Origin: Takakia lepidozioides
Taxonomy: Eukaryota > Streptophyta > Takakiopsida > Takakiales > Takakiaceae
Assembly (NCBI GenBank): GCA_030704615.1
Contig: CM060731.1
Location: 53,926,221 to 53,990,220 of the forward strand
Direction: 5' to 3'
Length of the DNA: 64,000 nt
Every line of letters begins with the position of its first letter. The stretch's first letter is position 1. Both the position numbers and the translations under genes were made by a program. Of this stretch, positions 9,599 through 18,741 are shown piece after piece. The notes under the pieces are model-generated. The model was not told where the DNA came from. It made no database searches and saw only the letters and a program-made list of their open reading frames with translations.

Positions 9599-12230
9599 TC
9601 AAACTATTCTAGTATCACCTGCAGCCTGAAGAAGGTCAGACAACAAGAAAGAGGGTGGATCAGAGGGTGCGGGGAGGCGAGATGAAGCCGCCCCAACAAC
9701 CTCTGCCCGACGTAAAATAGATTGAGCTTGAGCCTTTTGCAAAGCAACAGAAACTCGTTGTCTAAAGAAAGCTACAAGAACAGAGGCGTATGGGCTTCCA
9801 AGGCTTTTGTTTTCTGCTGCACGATGGGCACATGCGCGAAGAAATTCGTTGAACTGATGATGCAAACAACCAAAGATCTCGACTGCCAAGTCTGTGGAAT
9901 GACGTGCCCGATAGTCATGCTCATTTCCCTGCGCAGCTACTGAAGCGACAACTCCCTGTGATGAGGCTGTGCGGGGCAGGAGATCCGACCTAGTAGGATC
10001 AGCGATGACAACCAATGTACGTAGTCCGTCCTGTGAGAGAACAATGTCAACCCGTCGTCGAGTGGAATGGTGATGTGGGTCGATGGGAGTATGTGCACCT
10101 GCTCTCGAATGACATGTATCCCAGCATCACGAGCAACCGCAGTTGCCACATCTCGGACGACGTCATGGGTCGCAGTGCGTTCTCCACTGTAGGGGCAACA
10201 AAGAAGATGTACGTCGAGTGAATCGAGAGGATGGCGACAAACACACTGTTGTAGTCCTAACACAAAGGGATGCGGAAGACCCAGTCAAACTCGTAGGGAG
10301 GTGGTAAATACAACAGAAGACATACAGAAGGGTGCAATGGTTGGTCGTACCGTGAGCCACGCGCCTGCTCCGGGCCCTGCGCACGAGAGAAGTCTGGCCC
10401 GATGTGAATCTGAAGGAGCGTCGGAAAGCATGCTGGCAAATGAGTGTCGGTGCACGCGTTCCATGATGGTATCCTGTAAATGCTCCAGACCTTGAGTGAC
10501 CAACTGTTCAAAGGGTGGCAGACAAGCCCGTGCTGGTGTTTGGATGAGATCCCGCGCTGAACGAAGATGTTGCTGGAGGGACAAAGAGCCATCGTCGATG
10601 TGGGCAACCACCTCCATGAGAAAAGGGCGTTGCTGACACAGAAACCGAAATGCCAAGGCTGGAGCGACTAAAGCCCAACTACCTAGGAAGGCAGCAGGGG
10701 CAGTGACGACTGTGGATAATAAACCCACTCCTCCAGAAGAGATTGGGAGGGTAGCCTAACGACATGCCAAGGGCCCCTGCTCACTGTCAAATGCACCTTG
10801 ACCTAATAGACGACCAAAAACCCCCCTAACAGTCGTATAAAAAGAAGACAGAAGCTCCACAAACTGGGGAGTGGGGGGGAAACAACACAAAAGATAAGAA
10901 GGTCGCTGTAAAAAACATTTGGTGAGAATGCCATGGGCTACCTGCATATCGCCTAGTTTGGGAAGAAGCTCTATATGGTTTGTATCCTGTAGCAAAGCGT
11001 CTTGGAGGAAAGATGATGTGTAAGGGGTATTACCAAAGGGAACACCTAACACTCGAATTCCCTCAGATGGTGCTAGAAAGTTGACAGGGGGCATGAAATC
11101 TGAAGGCAGACCAGAGGGTGACCAAACTGTGGATTTGCGAGATTGAACAGTGAGCCCAAGAGAGTGAAGTTGGGTAGCAAAGTGATGGAAAGCCAAAATG
11201 ATATCAGTGGGAGGGAAGGATTGGAAGGCTTGCGCAGATGAGCGAATGGCTTGGAAGTGGGCAAAAGCAAAAAGAGGTCCCGCTAATGGATCGCCTTGAC
11301 GGGTTCCTACTTCGGACTGGATTATAGAAAGATCTCCGGTACGGGTGTGATGACTGTAAAACAAAGGGGTGGAGGAAGCATAAAACAATCTCACAAAGGG
11401 AATGAGTTGATGGCATGCGCCGCCGGCTGATCGCAGTTCTTGAAATATTGCTGATCTAGACACCGTGTTGAAGGCGTTGGTCACATCCACCTGAAGGACG
11501 ACCCAGTCTGGATGAAGGTCAAGGCAGCCCGAATCCCATGCACCACCGCTTCACAACCTCCCGGAATAGCGACCCCAAACTGATGTGGAGAAAAGTGAGA
11601 AGAAAAGACCTCCCGAAACTGGATGCAGATAGAGCGGCTCACCAAGCGATACAGAACCTCCCCCACTGCAATAGGACGAATCCCACTTGTGTTCTTGGAC
11701 ATGGCCAAGAGCCGTGCTGCTCCAAGCAAACGTGCTATGGGGTAGGTATATGTCCCATCGCAATGAAAGAGCAAACTTGGAACAGCTGGGAAAAGCCACT
11801 AGCAGAGTCATGTGGATTGAGACAGTCACGGAGGTGTTCATACACCAAACCAGACGGACCGGCTGCTGCAAGATGAGGGCTACCTGTGAATGCTTGTATG
11901 AAAGTATCGCGATCCAATTGAAGGTCCTCGTCACGTTCAAAGTCCTCCACAAAAGAAGGAAGGATGTCGTCCGCACTGGGGTAGAGATTCTCCAAATCTG
12001 TGACAGTATCAGCCGAAGGCGGTGTTGAGGTAAGGGGAGCAAGAGCTTGAGCTGCATGGGAATACTCTCCTGCCCGGCCTAACATAAGACTCCGACGAAG
12101 ACGCATCATGAGCTATTCGCGCCGCAAGTGCTTGTGCACGTAGATAATGTTCGTCTTGAAGGGTTTCCCAGTCCCCACAGAGAAATCTACGAAGACGGGC
12201 ACGCGTCTCTCGATGTCCGGATTCACCATA
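9599..12230 (-). mobile_element. Decayed non-LTR-type reverse transcriptase with a restriction-like endonuclease-like tail
   Basis: A minus-strand reading frame runs through several pieces. The N-terminal part (12230-11735) includes AAGPSGLVYEHLRD. RT blocks follow: RPIAVGEVLYRLVSR (11774-11481), MDVTNAFNTVSR and VGTRQGDPLAGPLFA (11490-10756). The expected catalytic YADD box is missing: sequence passes from FPPTDII straight to LAFHHFATQL, suggesting an internal deletion near 11190-11220. The C-terminal part has a C-x-C...H...C cluster (CVCRHPLDSLDVHLLCC, about 10250-10190), then THDVVRD, VIREQ, RRVDIV and VVIADP. That order resembles the zinc cluster and (K/R)-P-D...D core of restriction-like endonucleases in R2-type elements. 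Damage includes in-frame stops at about 10757 and 10286 and frameshifts near 12110, 11750, 11500 and 10060. The element is dead. Its 5' end meets the palindromic repeat at 12238. Confidence 0.75.
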
Positions 12231-12237
12231 ATGGACA

Positions 12238-12909
12238 TAGTCGGAGCCGACTATGGAGTGAAGACACCGAAAGTCCTTGAGAGCTCCACATTCCGGGGTT
12301 GGTGGTAGTCGGCACCGACTCCAACGTCCTCCACTCGGTTTTTATACACATACGGGAAGTCGCCACCGACTACAAAAACAGGGGATTGGCGGAAAAATCG
12401 ACTGTAGTCGATGCCGACTACATAACCTAGATGGTAAAATATGTGCAAAGTATAGTTTCAATGACTTGTTGTGGTGGTAGTCGGTAGCGACTATCCGCAC
12501 GGATCATGCCATCCATTGTTGAATTCCGTAGTAGTCGCTGCCGACTAGCATACAAAATGTAGAAATGTTATGTTTGCATGATATCGTTTGGTCGTTGACG
12601 GCCCTTCACAACGCTTATGGAAAGCCGGATTTTGCGTGGTCCTTCAAAAGTGTATGCTCCATGAACACATAGTCGGCAACAACTACGGTAATCTACATCA
12701 CGACGATGACGGTGTGGCATTATTGGTAGCGTGGGGAAAGTCGGCATGGTATATTCGCTCCGATAAACCGAGTTGCCTAGTACATATGTTCCCGGTGAAC
12801 TTATGTCCGAAATACAATTTGGATAACCTCATGTGGATGTAGTCGGTAGCGACTATCCGTTGGAATCATGACACCCATTGAACAATTGGAATGTAGTCGC
12901 TGCCGACTA
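12238..12909. repeat. Tandem repeat carrying 16-bp palindromes
   Basis: Palindromic 16-mers of the form TAGTCG..CGACTA occur at 12238-12253 (perfect arms), 12306-12320, about 12358-12372, 12405-12420, 12478-12493, 12532-12547, 12670-12685 (degenerate), 12840-12855 and 12894-12909. The pairs 12478/12532 and 12840/12894 are exact in motif and spacing (70 bp outer length) and lie 362 bp apart. Flanking DNA is also related, so this is a diverged tandem duplication of a ~362-bp unit. Function is unknown. Confidence 0.8.
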
Positions 12910-13540
12910 CATTATTTCGCATAGAACATGTTGTAATGCGAGGATTTGGTGTGTCCAAAACTTGCGGTCTTCGACGCTTGCGCGCGGATCGTAAAGCCAC
13001 GGACTTCGCTTGGCTCTTTCGTGTCCATACAATGAGTCCAAAACAGGAAATGGCTAATTGGTCAATGAGTGTGTTCCATGTGGCCATTACGCAATACAGT
13101 TCGGGACGATGAAATTGTACTGTGGTTTTTATTTTCTCTATTAGTAATAAAATATTATAGTACTACTATGTACCATTTTTGGCCACAAGTATGTACGCAC
13201 GAAATTCAAATTGAACTTGTTTCATATAATGTACAAATGAAAAACTGTTGTGAATGCGGAAGTGGATGACGTTTTAGGGGATGATAGCATCCATTCATTT
13301 TCGAAATTGAATTTTGGAGTGGAGATTTCCCCGCGTTCCATGGAGTACGCATCCAACATGGATGAGGGCACGTGGCTCGTAAGCATAGGTGTAGTATTTT
13401 AGGCATCCGTTGAGGGCCACATAGAGTTGTTTTGTCATGCCTTTGTGTGTGCTCCACTGTGCCCCCTGCTGTGAACTCGTTTTTCCACCTCCCGACCCTT
13501 CGCCTTCCTTTGCACTGTGGAGCTGCGGAAGTTGAGTCAT
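12910..13540. other. No gene seen
   Basis: The first ~100 bp is still weakly related to the repeat unit that precedes it. No coding motif is recognised. Confidence 0.3.
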
Positions 13541-13557
13541 GGAGCACATTGGGGATG

Positions 13558-14090
13558 ATGACGACGAGTTCGCCATGTCCACGCAAAATCGTAGGGTCCT
13601 GCGCACTCGCACAGTCGTCTCCCAGTAGAGTACTGAGGGCGGTCCGGGTAAACCACCAAAGAAGACGAGGAAGCTCCGGAAGAAAGGAATGACCTCACAG
13701 GAAGGAGGCATGGTGTCCACAGCCGCCACCTTCTCCGGGGAACGCGTTCCTCAATCGCCCCCTACAGCAGCAACCGGCGCCTCGCCTGGTCCAGCCACAA
13801 GCGCACAGGGAGGTGGGACCTCCAATCCGGCGAGTGCCTTGAACGTTCAAGTAGACGTAGTGTTGACTGCTGACATGCGCAAGCAAGCGCTTTTGTCTTT
13901 AACGACAAGCGCGATGAACCACACTATGAGCTCCATTGCGCACTTGCTGAAGAATGGGGCTCCTCCACGAATCCCGTTGTGTAGGATGAAGCCACTTCCG
14001 GCTGTTCGAATGGCAGAGCGACCGGCATCAACAAGCTGAAGCTATTCTTCGAAGCAGATAGGTACAACGACGCCTTGGCCTCGCTGCATG
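13558..14090 (+). pseudogene. Unknown low-complexity ORF running into the PPR array
   Basis: The frame from about 13558 reads acidic residues, then basic ones (NRRVLRTR, PPKKTRKLRKKG), with one in-frame TAG near 13627. From an ATG at 13689 it continues as a Ser/Thr/Pro/Gly-rich stretch and then a more ordered segment (SALNVQVDVVLTADMRKQAL, TTSAMNHTMSSIAHLL), stopping at 14037-14039. In another frame the sequence KLKLFFEADRYNDALASL leads directly into the first PPR-like repeat. I do not recognise the family. Basic/acidic composition and position suggest part of a transposon-encoded or chimeric protein, which is only a guess. It appears frameshifted before the junction. Confidence 0.4.
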
Positions 14091-15760
14091 GTGACATCTT
14101 CAGAGCTGGAATTGTACCAAATGTCATTCTGAGGCATACCCTGGTGGACATGTATGCAAAGTGGGTGCATCGAGCCCTGGACAAGGGCAAAGAGGTGCAT
14201 GGCAATATCATCAAAGCTGGAATTGTACCAAATGTCATTCTGAACACTGCCCTGGCAGCTCTGGAAAAGGGGAAAGAGGTCCATGGTGACATCTTCAGAG
14301 CTGGAATTGTACCAAATGTCATTCTGAACCATACCCTGGTGGACATGTATGCAAAGTGGGTGCATCGAGCCCTGGACAAGGGCTAAGAGGTGCATGGCGA
14401 TATCATCAAAGCTGGAATTGTACCAAATGTCATTCTGAACACTGCCCTGGCAGCTCTGGAAAAGGGGAAAGAGGCCAAGGTGACATCTTCAGAGCTGGAA
14501 TTGTACCAAATGTCATTCTGAACCATACCCTGGTGGACATGTATGCAAAGTGGGTGCATCGAGCCCTGGACAAGGGCAAAGAGGTGCATGGCGATATCAT
14601 CAAAGCTGGAATTGTACCAAATGTCATTCTGCACACTGCCCTGGCAACTCTGGAAAAGGGGAAAGAGGTCCATGGTGACATCTTCAGAGCTGGAATTGTA
14701 CCAAATGTCATTCTGAACCATACCCTGGTGGACATGTATGCAAAGTGGGTGCATCGAGCCCTGGACAAGGGCAAAGAGGTGCATGGCGATATCACCAAAG
14801 CTGGAATTGTACCAAATGTCATTCTGAACACTGCCCTGGCAGCTCTGGAAAAGGGGAAAGAGGTCCATGGTGACATCTTCAGAGCTGGAATTGTACCAAA
14901 TGTCATTCTGAACCATACCCTGGTGGACATGTATGCAAAGTGGGTGCATCGAGCCCTGGACAAGGGCAAAGAGGTGCATGGCGATATCATCAAAGCTGGA
15001 ATTGTACCAAATGTCATTTTGAACACTGTCCTGGCAGCTCTGGAGAAGGGGAAAGAGGTCCATGGTGACATCTTCAGAGCTGGAATTGTACCAAATGTCA
15101 TTCTGAACCATACCCTGGTGGACATGTATGCAAAGTGGGTGCATCGAGCCCTGGACAAGGGCAAAGAGGTGCATGGCAATATCATCAAAGCTGGAATTGT
15201 ACCAAATGTCATTCTGAACACTGCCCTGGCAGCTCTGGAAAAGAGGAAAGAGGTCCATGGTGACATCTTCAGAGCTGGAATTGTACCAAATGTCATTCTG
15301 AACCATACCCTGGTGGACATGTATGCAAAGTGGGTACATCGAGCCCTGGATAAGGGCAAAGAGGTGCATGGCGATATCATCAAAGCTGGAATTGTACCAA
15401 ATGTCATTTTGAACACTGCCCTGGCAGCTCTGGAGAAGGGGACAGAGGTCCATGGCGATATCTTCAGAGCTGGAATTGTACCAAATGTCATTCTGAACAA
15501 TACCCTAGTGGACATGTATGCAAAATGTGGGTGCATCGAGGATGCAAATGGAGTATTCAACACTACGGCTGAACGAGATGTGGTGTCGTGGAGTGCGTGC
15601 TTGCAGGGTATGCACAGCGGGGACGTGGGATGGAGGCTTTGGAGACCTTGAGCAAATGATGGGGGTAGGGGTGAAGCCCGGGAAAAGGGCGAAGAGGTGC
15701 ATGGGGATATCATCAAAGTTGGAATTGTCCCAGAGTCATTCTGATTACAACCGGTAACCA
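14040..15760 (+). pseudogene. PPR (PLS-type) gene relic containing the 195-bp array
   Basis: The array grades at its 3' end into ordinary PPR sequence: MYAKCGCIEDANGVFNTTAE and RDVVSWSA. That is followed by a one-base loss relative to the related copy at 17.55 kb, which throws the frame off at about 15595. Further on, VKPGKRAKRCMG-like sequence is in another frame. PPR proteins of this class bind organellar RNA and usually act in editing or processing. This locus has a stop codon, two frameshifts, no start codon in context, no organelle transit peptide and no DYW or E domain, so it is unlikely to encode a normal PPR protein. A shorter product from the open part (to 15651) cannot be excluded. 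Confidence 0.8.
14085..15505 (+). repeat. Homogeneous 195-bp tandem array of PPR-derived units
   Basis: The anchor GTACCAAATG occurs at 14114, 14225, 14309, 14420, 14503, 14614, 14698, 14809, 14893, 15004, 15088, 15199, 15283, 15394 and 15478. Spacing alternates 111 and 84 bp, so the period is 195 bp (65 codons), with seven full units and part of an eighth. Units are almost identical. Half-units encode GDIFRAGIVPNVILNHTLVD and GDIIKAGIVPNVILNTALAA, both resembling L-type PPR motifs (KGKEVHG, LVDMYAK). The S and P motifs that should lie between have been lost, so the spacing is 37 and 28 residues and not the usual ~35. One unit has AAA changed to TAA (14384-14386) and the next boundary has a one-base deletion (about 14476). 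After that, the plus frame is open from 14480 to 15651. Confidence 0.95.
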
Positions 15761-15989
15761 ATCCATTCATTGGCTGCATTGTTGTGTCAAAAGTCCATGC
15801 GTAGACTAGAATCCACATGTTCAATGGTGGGCAGGGAAAACTATTCTTGCTGCCCAAAGCATGTGATAGTCACAAGCCTAGCAATTGTCTCTGAAAAATG
15901 ATGGATGACTAATGCCTTGGTTACAACATCCACCCTTGTCAACTCTTGCGATGTTGCAATGAAATATACCCAACGGGCATTGATTAGAA

Positions 15990-17400
15990 GTTAGTTTTAC
16001 TTCCATGTCAGCTGCTAGCAACAAGGCAAGGATGTATGCATGATTTGTGTAGAGTCATGGACAGCTGAAGAGCAGGGATAGAGTGGGGGTCCAGATTCAT
16101 CTAAGAACGTCGGGTTTCAAGCTCCAGATTACCTATCATTCCATGTGGAAGGACAAGTACAAGAAACGGATGGTCAAGTGGAAGCCGCATCAGCAGCGGC
16201 ACAATTGATAAAATCAGGCATTGTTAATGAAGGCACCTTCTTCAACACATTTCACCTGTTTTCCCCTCTTATCAGAGTTGGCACTCTATTTTCATGTTCA
16301 ATAGCTACAATAAATCTGCATGGGTAGATGGTCAACTGGAAGCTGCAGCAGCAGCGGCGGAATTGATAAAATCAGGCACTGCTAATGAAGGCACCTTCTT
16401 CAACACATTTCACCCTGTTTTTCCTTCTTAACAGTAGCGGCTCTAAATTTTCATGTTGAATTTTGCAAGTTAGCTGGTTGAGTGAACCTTTGTAGTTTGG
16501 AGTGACTTTTGACATGATACTGCCAATGTGGCAACAGGAAAGAACCAGAAACAGGTAACGGAGACCACAAGAAGCTGTGGAGTGAATACTTTTCTGACCC
16601 CAGTCAACGGTGGGACAATCAAGGCAAAAAAGTGAATGCCTATTGGATTACAGAGAGGAGAAGATGCAATTGAGCATAGGAACTAGTGTGATAAGTTGAG
16701 TTGGGTGTTTCCTAGAACAATTCGAGGCTTTCATTATTAGCTGCTAGCAGCAAGGCAAGGGTGAATGCATGATTTTGGCAGAGGCATGGATAGCTGAAGG
16801 AGCAGGGATAGAGTGTGGGTCCAGATTCATCGAAGAGGGCTGGACTTCAAGCTCCTATGATTCCCTGTGGATCAATAGCTACTAGCAACCTGCATGGATA
16901 GATGGTCAATTGGAAGCTGCAGCAGTAGCGGTGGAATTGATAAATCAGGTACTACTAATGAAGGCACCTTCTTCAACATATTTCACCCTGTTTTTCCTTC
17001 TTATCATAATTGACCCTAAGTTTTCATGTTGAATTCTGTATGCTAGCTGGTTGAATGAACCTTTGATAGTTTGGAGTGACTTGACATGATACTGCCAATG
17101 TGACAACATGAAAGCATCCAAAAACAGGTAACAGAGATGAGGAGAAGTTGCGGAATGAATACTTTTCTTACCCAGTCAATGGTGGGACAATCCAGGCAAG
17201 AAGGTGAATGTCTGTCTGATTATAGAGAGTAGCAGATGCAATTGAGCATAGGACTAGTGCGATAAGTTGAGTTGGGTGTTTCCTAGAATAAATCTAGGCT
17301 GTCATCGTCAGCTGCTAGCAGCAAGGCAAGGATGTATGCATGATTTATGCATAGGCATGGATAGCTGAAGGAGCAGGGATAGAGTGTGGGTCCAGATTCA
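15990..17400 (+). repeat. Tandem copies of an OSB-like three-part cassette
   Basis: Three sequence blocks recur in order. Block A encodes KLWSEYFSDPSQ then WDN-like sequence (about 16556-16670 and 17115-17230). Block B contains 'GCTGCTAGCAGCAAGGCAAGG' words and encodes relics of DAWIAEG..CGS.FIEEG (about 16010-16125, 16739-16850, 17310-17410). Block C encodes DGQLEAAAAAAELIKSG and NEGTFFNTFHPVF (about 16145-16260, 16318-16435, 16893-17000). Order on the plus strand is B-C-C-A-B-C-A-B, directly followed by PPR sequence. All copies carry stops or indels. Block A resembles the OSB WDN motif; blocks B and C are unrecognised. The same set occurs on the minus strand at 24.43-25.06 kb. Confidence 0.7.
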
Positions 17401-17404
17401 TCCA

Positions 17405-17818
17405 AGAGGGCCAGAAAGAGGTCCATGGTGACATCGTCAAAGCTGGAATTGTACCGGATGTCATTCTGAACACTGCCCTGGTGACATGTATGCCAAATGT
17501 GGGTGCATTAAGGATGCGAAGGGAGTTTTCAACACTATGGCTGAACGAGATGTGGTGTCATGGAACGCGATGCTTGCAGGGTATGCACAACAAGGCGGAC
17601 GTGGTATGGAGGCTTTGGAGACCTATGATCAAATGATGGGGGAAAGGGTGAAGCCTGACCACATCACATTTTTGTGCATTTGCGATGCATGTGCAAGCCT
17701 GACAGCTCTGGAAAGGGCATGGCAACATTGTCAGAGCTGGAATTTTACCAAATATCATTCTGAACAATACCCTTGTGGACATGTACATGCAAAATGTGGG
17801 TGCACCATATCCTGCTGA
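17405..17818 (+). pseudogene. PPR gene fragment
   Basis: The sequence begins with EVHGDIVKAGIVPDVIL at about 17410, slips frame at the 'GACATGTATGCC' step, then reads MYAKCGCIKDAKGVFNTMAE, DVVSWNAMLAGYAQQGGRG, MEALETYDQMMGERVKPDHI and a final partial repeat, ending at about 17818. The motif order P-L-S is that of PLS-class PPR proteins. Only about three motifs remain, with frameshifts. It directly follows block B of the OSB-like cassette and is closely related to the sequence at the 3' end of the 195-bp array. Confidence 0.8.
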
Positions 17819-17845
17819 TTTGTTGTTATGCTGGAACAGTAGCAA

Positions 17846-18210
17846 ACGTAGAAAGGCATACGCATTTTACATCTGTTGCTATCTTCAGTGCATATGTAGT
17901 GTCATTTGCACTTTGTCATACTATTGTTTGAGGAGCAGATTTTGGGACTCAGGTATTGTAAATTTGACTGGCAGCAGTTTAAGAGAAGCTCTTACATCTA
18001 CTGCTGTCTTTATGTTCTTTCCTATGATTCTTGCCTGTGAATAAAACATTTATTTGCAGAGTCATTTTTTGTGTCTTTGTTCTTCCTTTTGTTCTTCTCT
18101 TTGTTTAGTATTGAATAATACTAACCCTAATCTCTACTAACCCTAATGAGATAAGCATAGTCGTGGCTCTGCCTGTCCAATACATTTAAAAGTTCAAAAC
18201 AACCCCTCAT
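17846..18210. other. No gene seen
   Basis: This is AT-rich and non-coding. 'ACTAACCCTAAT' occurs twice at about 18119-18147; it is too short to call telomeric. Confidence 0.3.
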
Positions 18211-18216
18211 ATGACA

Positions 18217-18420
18217 CCACGTGTCCATATATCAGCATGTCATAGTCAAGATCATGACTGCAAGACCTCCTCAATACATGCCACGTGTCCACATATCAGG
18301 ATGTTTGTAGTCATGACAATGACTGCAAGACCTCCTCATTATATGCCACGTATCCATATATTAGCATGGTTGTAGTCAAGATAATGACTGCAGATCCTCC
18401 TCAAGGATATGCCACGTGGC
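18217..18420. repeat. 65-bp tandem repeat carrying G-box and TGACT motifs
   Basis: The word CCACGTGTCC or a variant starts at 18217, 18281, 18346 and 18412, so the period is 64-66 bp. Each unit also carries AGTCA...TGACTGCA words and CCTCCTCA. CACGTG is the G-box core bound in plants by bZIP and bHLH factors. Further AGTCAT/TGACT words continue to about 18700. The array lies 320-520 bp upstream of the open reading frame at 18742. Confidence 0.8.
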
Positions 18421-18741
18421 AATTTCGGGAGACGCCAAATGGCGCACATCCACAAAACCTCCTGGACTTATTAGAAAGAGACACGTGTACAGTTTGCAGC
18501 AGCACACTAAGTCATGTATGGTAGAAGTATGTATGACTGCCACATGACAGTAAGATGTATCACTTGGTTCATCTGACGCAGTCATCCATGACCGACCATA
18601 CTGTACTCATTGTATTGACTTGGTTTGCACGACTTAAAGTCATAGAAGTCATATGTACCGTTTATGACTACGGGATAGTCATATATACAGTCATATATAC
18701 CGCGATCTGTTGTAGTGCATCCAACTGGGAAATAACCGTGC

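Noticed and set aside
14383-15857. Long minus-strand open frames (475 and 356 codons)
   Set aside because: They are the complement of the 195-bp PPR-derived unit and have no recognisable protein motif; only the plus strand matches a family.
18119-18148. Two ACTAACCCTAAT words resembling telomeric repeat
   Set aside because: The plant telomere unit is TTTAGGG; two imperfect words are expected by chance.
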